17,548 bases of DNA from the NCBI GenBank assembly GCA_001970855.1, contig LSSN01003212.1:1-17548 (forward strand), written 5' to 3'. A program made the position numbers and the translations under genes. The DNA is from Smittium culicis (lineage: Eukaryota; Kickxellomycota; Harpellomycetes; Harpellales; Legeriomycetaceae). Shown in pieces: positions 6,792 to 16,839 of the stretch. Under the pieces are notes generated by a model that saw only the letters and a program-made list of their open reading frames with translations, was not told where the DNA came from and ran no database searches. The first letter of the stretch is position 1. The number at the start of each line of letters is the position of its first letter.

Positions 6792-8870
6792 ATGACAAGT
6801 AGAATTTTACTTTCTTATAATAAAGTGCCGCTTCTCAGCAAAAATACCAAAACAATCAGTGCTTTAAATCCACTTTTATTATACAATAGGTACTCCAATA
6901 TAAATTTTTTTGCGCCTTATTGCCCAACCTCATCAAATTTTAAATTAGAATCGAATCATAACAAATTCAAAGACATAAAGCAAGCTTCAAATTGCAAAAG
7001 CGCGCCTAAAGTAAAAATGTCCAGTTTAGCTAATTTCAAAACAATAACCATCCCAACAGTCGACGATTCTGTCAGGTTTGATCCAAGCATACAAAGAAGC
7101 ACTATTTTCATAAACAATGTAAAAATTAACAATTACCCGAGCTCTTCTTTAAAAATGCCTTTTCTTTGCAATACTAAAAACGAAAATCAGATTGATGTCC
7201 AAAACGTCAGTATGTTAGGAAAAGATTCAGGCTGGCCCGACTGGCTAAGCTTTTCGGTAGCCTGTATTTTAAACGATGAAACTATCGCCATCCCAACAGA
7301 AACTGTATATGGTCTAGCTGCTAATGCACTCTCTGAAACTGCTGTTCGCAAAATATACTTGGCTAAAGGCAGGCCTTCAGATAATCCTCTAATAGTACAT
7401 GTGTCTAGCTTAGAAATGCTTATTAATCTCTACAAACCGGACTTTGAATCAAATTCTACATCTTTATCTTCTTCAGATACTGAAGGCCCACAACTATTGG
7501 GCATTGATGTAATTCCTAAAATATACCACCAACTTATTAATAGCTTTTGGCCAGGGCCATTGACAATTGTGTTACCAAAACCAAAATGCATACCAAAAAT
7601 TATACTTGGTAACAGTGAAATAAACTCAACTGTTGCTTTCAGATTACCTAGCCACCCTATAGCTAGGGCAATAATTGAATGCTGTGGCGTTCCTCTCGCA
7701 GCACCTAGCGCAAACAGCTCAGGTCTACCTTCGCCAACCCTCGCCAGTCACGTCTTTAAAGACTTGAAAGGCCTAATTCCGCTAGTTGTTGATTCAGGAA
7801 GTTGCGAAATTGGTCTCGAGTCAACAGTCATTGACGCAATTTCGAACAAGTTACCTGTTAAAAATATCAATGCAATTAAGAATACATTGCAATCCGAAAT
7901 TAGCGGCGAAGAAAATCACTTGGATTTATTAAACCAAATTGACAAATTTAACTCGTTTACCGATATATCGAATAACAACCTAATGGTAAAAATACCCTGT
8001 ATTCTAAGACCAGGCGGAGTTTCGTATGAACAGATTATAAATATGGCAAAAAGTTCGCCTGATCAGCCTTTTAAAAATGGAAACGTGAATTTAAATCCTC
8101 TCACTCAAAGCTCATCCAACCACAAAAATGCCTACTCTTTAAATCTATGGAATGAAATTATTGTATATGGTAAGAATTTCTCAGACTCTGGGATTGAGTC
8201 GGCTCCTACTACACCAGGAATGAAATATAAGCATTACAGCCCCAAAGCCAAAGTTTCATTGTTTATCCCTGGTGAAAACTCTAGCTTAAATAGCCATTCT
8301 AACCCTACTCATAGCATTGGAGGTGAATACTCTCAACTTTTAACAAAGCAAAAAATGCTTGACTACATTCTTAATCTGCCTAGCTCTATTGATAATGAAG
8401 TTTCAGAAGAATCGGCTACTAAAAAATTCTCTTCAGAAATACTTGTTGGGTTGGTATGCCTTGCCTCAGATATCAAATGGCTAGACTTACCTCGCTCTAA
8501 ATTTTCTGTAGAAGTGTTTGACACTTCTCTTCCTGATTATGAATCTGTCATAGAGTCATTTGAAATAGAAAAGTTATCTAAACCCAAAAACCTAATCGAA
8601 AATGTACCTACTACAGTTTCGAGACAAGACATTAACACACGCTCAGCAACCGAAATTTTGCATACTGATTCCGATAGCATCAAAATAAAGCTGCTGATCT
8701 TTTTAGTTAAATCAAAGCCTGTTCTTGGTAGCAATATGTTCTATCTCCTAAGACTCGCAGACGATTTGGGCGCTCGTGAAGTTATAATTGAGGGTGTCAC
8801 TGACTCCGATGAAGGAATGGCCATTATGAATAGACTTAAAAAAGCATCGACCAACCACATTTACTCGTAA
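6792..8870 (+). CDS. SUA5: Threonylcarbamoyl-AMP synthase Sua5 (YrdC + Sua5 domains)
   Basis: This intronless gene encodes 692 aa from the first ATG; the same frame runs back to a TTG at 6780, an improbable eukaryotic start. Sua5 makes threonylcarbamoyl-AMP from threonine, bicarbonate and ATP. KEOPS (Kae1), or Qri7 in mitochondria, then transfers the group to A37 of ANN-decoding tRNAs (t6A). The YrdC domain (about 150-420) shows PTETVYGLA (168-176), KGRPSDNPL (192-200), WPGPLT, APSAN (304-308), GLESTVID and RPGGVS. These include the Lys-Arg-Ser-Asn set typical of the active site. TPGMKYKHYSPKAKV marks the linker into the C-terminal Sua5 domain (to about 685). The protein is far longer than usual (about 350-430 aa) because of a ~145-aa N-terminal extension and low-complexity insertions near 215-240 and 360-400. 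Residues 1-52 have Lys/Arg but no Asp/Glu, like a mitochondrial presequence. Met76 is a plausible second start. Confidence 0.95.
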   Translation: MTSRILLSYNKVPLLSKNTKTISALNPLLLYNRYSNINFFAPYCPTSSNFKLESNHNKFKDIKQASNCKSAPKVKMSSLANFKTITIPTVDDSVRFDPSIQRSTIFINNVKINNYPSSSLKMPFLCNTKNENQIDVQNVSMLGKDSGWPDWLSFSVACILNDETIAIPTETVYGLAANALSETAVRKIYLAKGRPSDNPLIVHVSSLEMLINLYKPDFESNSTSLSSSDTEGPQLLGIDVIPKIYHQLINSFWPGPLTIVLPKPKCIPKIILGNSEINSTVAFRLPSHPIARAIIECCGVPLAAPSANSSGLPSPTLASHVFKDLKGLIPLVVDSGSCEIGLESTVIDAISNKLPVKNINAIKNTLQSEISGEENHLDLLNQIDKFNSFTDISNNNLMVKIPCILRPGGVSYEQIINMAKSSPDQPFKNGNVNLNPLTQSSSNHKNAYSLNLWNEIIVYGKNFSDSGIESAPTTPGMKYKHYSPKAKVSLFIPGENSSLNSHSNPTHSIGGEYSQLLTKQKMLDYILNLPSSIDNEVSEESATKKFSSEILVGLVCLASDIKWLDLPRSKFSVEVFDTSLPDYESVIESFEIEKLSKPKNLIENVPTTVSRQDINTRSATEILHTDSDSIKIKLLIFLVKSKPVLGSNMFYLLRLADDLGAREVIIEGVTDSDEGMAIMNRLKKASTNHIYS

Positions 8871-8922
8871 ATACCACTCGCTACTAATTTTTAATAACAA
8901 TCAAACAAAGTGATCTACAAGA

Positions 8923-8928
8923 AATAAA
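8923..8928 (+). promoter_or_regulatory. Poly(A) signal of SUA5
   Basis: AATAAA occurs 53 nt after the SUA5 stop codon, followed by A-rich and T-rich runs. Confidence 0.5.
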
Positions 8929-10625
8929 ACGAAAATGTAAAAAAAACAAAGATATTATCTTGAAAATTTTATTATGTTTGAATTCTTTTTTTTTTTTTTG
9001 CCTCAGAGTTTATTAAATATAATTTACCAGTATACAAAAAACTATTAAAAAATGGTTAAAAAATTTACATAAAATTAAAATTTTTTTTTCAACTGACCAC
9101 CTCACTGCCGCTCTAGCAGCTCATTACCCACTGAGCATTGGTTCAAGGTTTATATTTGTATACAGTCGATTTTCGAAATTGAATAAAAACCATCAAATTT
9201 TTATATTTTGCTCTGAATAGAAAAACTATTTAGCTGATTGCCTTTTTAAATAAAAGGTTTTTATGTATAAATACCTTGTTAACAGATTGTGAGATCATCT
9301 TTATTATCAAGATTGTTGGCTTATATAATAGGAATAATTTTATAGGTACCCTATTTAATTAGGTTAAGGAATAAGGTAAGGTATTAATTACGTACGGAAA
9401 ATTAAAAATTACACTGGAATGAGGTATTTTAAATCACTGATACAAATACATTCCGATTAATATATTTAATTTTACGGATATCAGCGCATAACTTATTGAA
9501 TAGTATTGTTATTATTATATTTGGAATCAGTGTTCATGTTTGACTTTTAGCAGAGAATTGATATGTCGATTTTCAGATTATTATCCACGCCCATCCTCTA
9601 TCCTAATTTTTTTTTTTAGGCCCCTGTTTTTTGGATCCACATTTAATCCAAGTCAACCCTTCGATTGAACACTTATTTCCTCGATTTCAAGGAGACGGAT
9701 TCATTTAGCTATCAAGTAAACGCGATTCAGTATATATTTTTTTAAATAAAAAAAAGGATGAAGGGGAGGGGGTAAAGAGGATTCTATCTAGGGATTAATA
9801 GTATTTCTGTTTGTTTGTTAATTTAAATCTACACATGCGACAACAAAACTGACCAGCCTTTGCTTAAAGGAATGATAGAGCCATTAAACGAAATGCTGTT
9901 GGGGGCATAACAGAAAATGAGCTCATAGCATAGTAATGGGAGAGGGGAATTGACCTTGAAAGGGAGGCGATATATACATGTAACCTAATAGTATGCAAAG
10001 AAAGTGTTTATAAACCTCTCCCGACTCCTCTAACTCTTCCACAATTTGATTAAAAATCTTCGATAAGCATTCTAGGTAAAATACTGTTATTTTTTTTTTT
10101 TTTTAATTTCTTATACTCATCAATAAAAATAGCTTAATATACTATTTGAGATAAGCAAGTTAAAAACCATTGCCAGATAGACTACCGATTTTGACATAAA
10201 TCGATATAAGGTAATATAATGAGGATTTATGTTTAGGTAGTTAAAGAATAAAATTTCCATCTTTTAATTATGCTAATATAAATAAATAATAGTTTTTAAT
10301 CAAATCATGAAAATAATAATCAAAATGATATTAAATACTTGGTTTGTTTATTGTAAGATGTTTAAATGAAAATTAATGTAATGTTGAATGGTAAATATAA
10401 AAAACAAATAAATAAATCATTAGATGTACATTATTGGTACAAAAATATAAATCCTCTGCAGTAAAGAGAGTCAGTAAAAATATACATACTATTTGTTTTA
10501 TGTTACAAAATATGGATAACTATAAATAGGACGGGATAAAAAATAGGCAATACTTTAAATTGTTTACAGGTAATTGTAGTTAAAGACACCAATTCATAAG
10601 TAAATCACGTGTAGAGACAATTCTT
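8929..10625. other. Intergenic region between convergent SUA5 and CSL genes
   Basis: About 1.7 kb without a recognised gene. It contains homopolymer T runs (about 8988-8999, 9090-9099 and 10090-10104), a T-rich splice-acceptor-like tract before 9620, a purine-rich patch (9756-9780), a minus-strand tRNA-like hairpin at 9104-9136 and a short minus-strand open frame at about 9930-10090. None is long or conserved enough for a gene call. Confidence 0.5.
9104..9136 (-). other. tRNA A-box-like sequence and hairpin
   Basis: On the minus strand, 9136-9119 reads GCTCAGTGGGTAATGAGC, very like a tRNA D-arm/A-box with a closing GCTC/GAGC stem. It is followed by a five-pair hairpin with a 7-nt loop (9120-9104). 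The loop lacks T33 and there is no B-box, so this is not a tRNA. An A-run follows on the same strand (about 9099-9091). It could be the head of an old tRNA-derived SINE, or chance. Confidence 0.2.
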
Positions 10626-10631
10626 TTTATT
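10626..10631 (-). promoter_or_regulatory. Poly(A) signal of the CSL gene
   Basis: TTTATT on the + strand is AATAAA on the minus strand, about 31 nt downstream of the CSL stop codon, which would give a very short 3' UTR. Confidence 0.45.
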
Positions 10632-10661
10632 CTTAAATTAAAATAAGAAAGCGAGAAAGTC

Positions 10662-13600
10662 TTAGCTACGTAATGTGAACTTCATTTTGGAGTTTGTAAT
10701 TCCTAGACGGTTCAAGAATGAAATTCTACACTCAAGGTTAATAGAACTATCTTTGTCTAAAGGCTCCTTAGAATCTTTATCAAGGCTCATCTTTTCATTA
10801 GGGTTAAAGTTGTTATTTGAAGAATCATGCTTTGGAAAGTCTGACAGAAGGGGTCCAAGGCAGACTAATATTTTCGAGGAAACAAATTCAACACTGAGGC
10901 TGGCGGTATTATTAAATAGAATTTGAGTACATTTAGTAAAGTTATCGCCATGAATAATTAACGCTGAGCGACCATTCTTGTTTTCTAGGATAACCTTGTC
11001 AGATTCTTGAGTCATTTCAATTATATCAGAAGGATTTCCAGAACTCTTACCGTCATCTAAGCTTTTAAGCTGAATTGAAGATGAGTTATCATCATAAATC
11101 CCAAAGTTGTTAAACTGAGTGGAAATAGACATACCACGGTCACGCTGCGATGAAATTTCTTGTGGAACATTATTTTGAAATTGTACTTTATACAAGATTG
11201 GTCTCGGGTCATTGCTTTCATCTTTAGCTAAAAATTCGGGATTTTTTGTGAGTGAGGTGCCATAAAGCAAGTTCGAACCGAGATTATTCAAGTTGTTTGA
11301 GTTAAGATCTGCGACCATACCGCCATAATTCAACTGATTGCTGTTCTCATAAAAATCAGGTTGTTTAGTTGAGTTTGGAGAAGGGGGAGCTAAGTTATCT
11401 TGAGGCAGGCTCAAATCGCTAATATTACTATGGTTTGCAAGTGGGGTGTCACTAAATACTAACACATTACTATTATTGGGCGAATTATACAGAGTAGAAG
11501 CATTAGGCGAAACCAAAAGTTGTTTTGATGACGACTCTTTGTTACTTTGGTTGTTAAGAATAAAAAAACCATCATTGAAATAGTTAACATTTCCAGAAAT
11601 GTCGAGACTGGAATTAGAGTTATTGAGTTGCATTCCTAGGTCAAAGCTACTTTCATCGCCAATAAAATTGTCTAATGAAACAATGTTATGGTTTTGAGAA
11701 ATAGAGTTAAATATGTTCTGGATACTGCTCCGGTTTTGAATCGTTGCGATATTATTGTTTACAAACTCGCCATTTGATACGTGACAGCTTGGATTGGTAG
11801 CTTCAGAGATGTTGCTTTGGGCAACAGAGATATCTTTATCAACGGAGTAGCTGAATTTAGTGGATCCAGATTCACTTATCGAGTTGGTGATATTTTCATG
11901 ATTTTTTAAATAGTCAAATCGATAAGTTGCACAATCAGTTCCAACAATTGTCCAAACGGAAGCATCACTAACGTTTTCAGACCAAGTTATTTGTGATTTT
12001 ATACTATCTGAGTGGTTTGATTTCAAAGTACTTTGCGAACCGCTAATTGTTTCAACGTTGCTAGATGATCTTTTTCGGTAGTCGTTAGGTGAGTAAAACT
12101 CTGTATCAGCTATATTTGATGCAAGGTTTTCGGCTTTTCTTTTAGCTGAAATAGGGTTGCTATAGGCACTGTTAGACCCGGGTATACCATTTGAGGAGTT
12201 TATAAACTGGAATGAAGAATTGGGAGGATTGATATTATGCTGACCCGAGTTTAATGGTTGTGAAAAGCTTGAGCCTAAATTATGCAGGTGCTGAGATTGA
12301 TTCTGGTGAGATCTTTGTGCATCATTATTGTATCCATATTCAGTAGGAAGGTAGCTAAAAGGCTTAGAGCTTTTTAAAGATTCTAAGTTTGCAGCGCTTG
12401 AAGATCCATTAGGCGAAGCTGATTTACCACTAATAGAGATTTGCAGTCCTACAATATCTCCCATACATGATAAGTATCTACCAGGGGCAAGAAGGTCAGC
12501 AACACTAGTTCTTTGTGCGTTGATACTAGAATTGAAATCTTTGTAGTATAAATTATGATTTGGGGCGTTATAATCTTGAAATTGGGGGTGTAGTTCAAAT
12601 GCAACTTTATGAAGCTGGCTTACGGGGTCACCAGTATTTAATTTTTGTGTATCCTTTAGTGAAAATGAACCAACTGCAATGCTTCCTTTCTCAATTTTGC
12701 GTAATACCATCACGGGACTAACCATACCTGTTGACAAGCACTGTAAAACAACCGGTTGATTATAGTGAATAGCAATGGGTGAGCTTTTAATAGGTTTACT
12801 GTCGTGTTCTTCTGAAGCTCTTTCGCCTTCTGGTAGCTTTCCAAAGCTAATAGAGCTGGGCTGTAAGGTAGGTGGGTAAACAAAGTTTGGAGGAACGCGT
12901 GGGCGAAGTGCCATTTGTGGTGGGTTAGGGTACCCAGGAACTGGATAAACAGTATCAGATTCGCCTGACGAGGATTTGGTTTTATAGTTGACATCAACAA
13001 TCCAAATAATAAACAAATCCCAAACAGAAGATCTAGAAACAAAGCAAGGGGAGGATTCTGGTTGGTTTTGGTGTGAAGATAAATTGGAATCAGTTGGATT
13101 ATAACACCATTTAGGCACAGGTCCACCAGATGACATCGACTTATTAACTCCAAGATACTTGGTTGAGACGGTTTGTGATCGTAATCGGTTAAAAAGAGAA
13201 ATAACGGATCCATGATGGATGCATAAGTCTACGTTTCTAACACTTTGACGTTTTTTTGATGGTTTGCTGATAACTTTAATTGGTTTGCTATAAAACTCAG
13301 CCATCAAAGACTTGTTATGATTATCGCTTAAGCGGACTTTAACGTGAACTTTTTTATTTTTATCGTCGCTATCATTGATATATAGGTTTTTAGCAACACA
13401 GCGGCCTCTTAGCTTTGAAACACTGTTGCTAGGATTATTAGAGTTAATTGGTGCTGAGTTTTGATTAAGGGCGTAATGGCTACTATGGCTAGGATTTATA
13501 TTGTCAACAATCCATTCGAGCTGAGAGGATTGTCGGGCGCTAGGGGTGTTAAGACAACCTGATAAGCTTCCAGTGATGGATGAGGATGAGTTGTCAACTA

Positions 13601-15254
13601 AAAGGGAGTTTTCATTAGAATAAATGGTGTCAGAGAAAGGCGTTTCCATACCATTAACATCCATTCCTGAAATCGACACTGCAACTTTAGGCATTTTATC
13701 TTGATAAATTTTTCTCACTCCAATTTGATTATTGGTGCCCTCAGTTTCTGAACAGCCGCAAATATAGTTCTCATACCCGCCGAAAAATAGTACAACTGGC
13801 GGTGGGCACAAAAAGCGCTTCTCGGTACCGTAAGATTTTTGTGCAACTTTAGCAGTAAATATCATTATCATTTTGTCACCATATAAATTATCAATTGTTC
13901 CAAATCCGGGGCCAGGAGAAATTTCGTGGTCACAATTAACAGATTGATTTGATATTGAAAAAGAGTCGTTTCTTGAATCATGATTGTTAGTATGAGTAAG
14001 GCTGTTGTCGTTTGGAATGCCGCTGATCGTGTTAAATCTTTTTTTTCTATTTACATAAACGTTCTGTTGGGTTACAGGCGGCATAATATTTCTATTTTGA
14101 TTGGAGCTAATTGAATTTTTATCAAGGACACAATTCTCTTGATTAAAGCTAAGAGAATTGGCGTGTCTTCTATTTACTATTGATCTACTACTGTCGAACA
14201 TTGAATCTTGAGGATATATCATTGTGTCAGCACGGCGCTTACCGGTATGAAAATCGTTATATTTGAAGTTTCCTGCAAAATTGAACTGGGATATGTTCAT
14301 GAAGTCGTTAACATTTAATGAGTTTTCAGATGAGGGGTCAGCAATATTTGGGAAAGCAGAGTCGGGAGAGCTTTTTCCATCGTAAAAATTTGGAAATTGA
14401 GTAGTAGAAACCTGTTCTAATGGTACTGCACTTAAAAAATTGTTGGGAAAGTTATTCTCCATTTCCTCGTTTACAGGAAATAATCTACCTAAATTTTGAG
14501 AATTTTGTAAAATGTTATAGTGAGACGGTTGAATTGGCTCTGCAGAAGCAGAACCAAGTTTGAAGTACCCTGGGATACCGTTAACTTGAGGAGCGCTTGG
14601 GTATAATCTATAATGATAATAAGACATGAATTATAGGTTAGAAGGTAAACAATGGCAAAAAATAAAGAGTAAAGAAATGAATGTAGAAGAATATTACTCT
14701 GGGTTTATATAAATACTGTTAGAGTTTGAATTTAAATTTGTAAACTGGCTGAGATCTTGGTTATTCATTTCTAAAAGGTTTATTTGGCTATTATTAGCAA
14801 GATTAGCCCGATTGTTAAAAGAATCGAGTAGATTATTCTGGTCAAGCTTGATAAAATTGTTTAGTGAAACGCTTTCTGAGTTTAAAGGGGAGATCTCATC
14901 AGGATTTTTTCCAAACTTGGAATTCTTGAAAAAATTTTCAAAATCATTGTTATCTAAATCATTAATATTTTGAGGCATAGCAGAAAAATTTTGGTTCCTT
15001 AAATTATTTGGGGTTCTATTATTTTTACTTGGGGAGTTTATATTGCTGATTAAACTTTCGCTTGCGTCAGTATTAAATCTGTTAAAGTACGTTTCGGAGG
15101 TAGTCATTCTACGCTTTCTGGGTCTTTCATTATCGTTCTTAGAATTCCCAACCACTTCATCCATCCAGCTAACATCTAGATGGGAAGTTTCATTGGAGAG
15201 AATCTTCTTTAGAGGGGTTTGAGGTTGATTTTTGGCATAGTTTACATAGTCCAT
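10662..15254 (-). CDS. CSL: CSL-family transcription factor (RBP-J/Su(H)/LAG-1 type), two exons
   Basis: Exon 1 (15254-14698) and exon 2 (14607-10662) flank a 90-nt intron: donor GTAATA, branch CTAAC, acceptor TTATAG. They join in frame to 1,500 aa. Residues 44-49 (RPRKRR) suggest a nuclear localisation signal. The Rel-like N domain (about 432-634) opens with IFTAKVAQKSYGTEKRFLCPPP. The beta-trefoil domain begins at SKPSKKRQS, contains FNRLRSQTVSTKYL (about 659-672), and continues through IHYNQPVVLQC (about 799), DPVSQLHK (about 846) and SVWTIVGTD (about 1068). The C-terminal IPT/TIG domain has ALIIHGDNFT (about 1401-1410). The DNA-contact motifs match those of proteins that bind GTGRGAA sites. 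Fungi have CSL factors (fission-yeast Cbf11/Cbf12) but no Notch. Asn/Ser-rich insertions split the Rel-like domain (~75 aa), the trefoil (about 70 and 150 aa) and the trefoil-IPT link (~230 aa). No in-frame ATG lies between this start and the upstream stop. Confidence 0.95.
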
Positions 15255-15313
15255 AGTAGTGTAATTACTGTAAGCCTGGTAACAATTAATTGGTTTAAAA
15301 TAAGAACTCGTAT

Positions 15314-15339
15314 TATTTATAGTTTGTGAAATTCACAAA
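15314..15339 (-). promoter_or_regulatory. TATA box abutting a 17-bp palindrome upstream of CSL
   Basis: On the minus strand TATAAATA (15321-15314) lies 60 bp upstream of the CSL start codon. One base further upstream is TTTGTGAA-A-TTCACAAA (15323-15339), two perfect 8-bp arms around a single base. Position and symmetry suggest a core promoter with a dimeric-factor operator. No factor can be named from the sequence. Confidence 0.5.
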
Positions 15340-16680
15340 GATTGTGATAATTTCAAGATGGTGTGTGTATATATGTGAAAGAGTGAGGTATATGGCCAAG
15401 TTATATCAATTTGTAGAAAGGAAAATATGTTAATTCCAAATTTGAGTATGTATGAAAAGAGCAAAGGTAAATCAGAGCCCTGTGTATGGATTTTTTAAGG
15501 TAGCAATTATTTGGCGTAATTCTGGCAAAGAGCTTGTGTAGTATTCATTAATTATCACTGCCAAGCGTAATTAACTTAAGAGAGTTAAGTTTGGATATTT
15601 AAAAAGGAAGAGATTAAAGATAAAACAGCGTTTGAGGTAAATCTTGATTAAGGACAGAAATTGATGACGTTAGGTATTTGAGAAAGATGTGGTTTTATAA
15701 CTTCTAAAAATTAGAAATAATAGAGTGATGAGTATTGAGATTTTATACAGAGAAATAAAATTTTTTGTTACTAAAGTAAATTGATTATAAAAAAATAAAT
15801 GTTAGTCAATAAAAAATAACAAATAATATGAGCTGTGGGTAAACTATTGATAAATATCAGGGTGATATAGATTGAATTATATTAATGTTGAGTATATCAG
15901 ATATTAAATATGATTAAAAAGATAAGCGAGTTATCTTTGTTGTGAAAACAAAAAAAAAACTTCGTGAGTTTAGTCTAATAGCGCTTGGAGGTATTTATAA
16001 GAGAGTAAATAAATGCATAGAATTGACTAAATACTAAAAAAAAAAAAAAAAAGGAGCAAGCGGCATATAGAGATTACAATATGCGCACTTTATGTGAAAT
16101 TTAATATCGACAGGGTGCGTGAAAAAAAAAAAAGGATAGAGCGAGGTAGGGCGGGGGGAGGATAATAAGCTAGCTTTATGAAAATAAAGAAAATTACCTA
16201 TTGGCAGTTAAGATGGACTGTGGGCTTTGTGAAGATAGTATGTGAAAGAGAAAACACAAGATTTTGGATAGAAATATAAAAAAGAAGAGAGGACAAAAAG
16301 ACTAAGGAATGAGTATGCTTATATCTTTGAATTGAGTAATAGGCTATGAAGTTGGAGGGGATAAATAGGGTGAAGCAAAAAATAAAGAAAGAAAAGGAGC
16401 AGGGAATGATAGATAGAAAGGTAGAGAATTATGAACAAACAGGGATAAACATATAGAACAATGAAAAAGCGGATTAGCGTAGAGATAAATGGCCTTTTTT
16501 AAAATAAAACTAAATTAGACAATGAGTTGGGCAAAATTTACAAAAAGTTGAACAATTGAGCGTTGTGGACTTTATATAAAAAACACTCAAAGTTTTTCAT
16601 AGCACCAAATTCTTGTGAAGCGATGCTCTCAGCTATAAATGATTCCTATTGGTCTAATGGAGCTGCTCATTCTATCAATC
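15340..16680. other. Purine-biased CSL upstream region
   Basis: I see no gene in these 1.3 kb. The + strand is markedly purine-rich, most strongly at about 16100-16480 (many GAAAG, GGAGG and AAGAAG words), so the CSL-sense strand is pyrimidine-rich. There is an 18-base A run at about 16035 and a perfect small hairpin AACTTAA-GAGAG-TTAAGTT at 15573-15591. Part may be CSL promoter or 5' UTR. Confidence 0.45.
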
Positions 16681-16839
16681 TTGACATCCTTATTCTATTG
16701 GGATTTTTGGTTTGACAACCTTTTTCAATAGGAATTATTAGTTTTTATCAATCTTAATTGGAACTATTAGCTTATATGAGCCTTTATTGGAATTCTTGCT
16801 TCGACATCCTCCTTGACAAAAACTTAGTTTGACGTAATC
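16681..16839 (+). repeat. Degenerate ~30-bp tandem repeat
   Basis: Consecutive units begin at 16681, 16712, 16743, 16772, 16801 and 16829 (partial), with lengths 31, 31, 29, 29 and 28. The first two units agree at 24 of 31 positions around a TTGACA-CCTT-TTC-AT-GGAATTATTAGT pattern; later units keep ATTGGAA and TATTAG or TTCTTGCT. The period is not a multiple of three, so this is not a coding repeat. Confidence 0.5.

Noticed and set aside
8537..8734. 65-codon minus-strand frame
   Set aside because: Antisense shadow of the SUA5 C-terminal domain.
9600..9720. Exon after the CTAAT + poly(T) + AG acceptor-like tract
   Set aside because: The longest frame after it is only about 25 codons, with no upstream donor or partner exon recognised.
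10675..10926. 83-codon + strand frame
   Set aside because: Lies antisense to the 3' end of the CSL coding sequence, encodes no recognised domain, and is a shadow of the conserved IPT-domain exon.
12710..13213. 167-codon minus-strand frame
   Set aside because: Alternative frame within the CSL trefoil exon; the overlapping CSL frame carries the conserved residues.
14601..14627. ATG at 14627 as the start of a separate 1,321-aa gene
   Set aside because: The ATG falls inside a well-formed 90-nt intron, and splicing joins the upstream 186-codon frame exactly in phase; kept only as a possible minor isoform.
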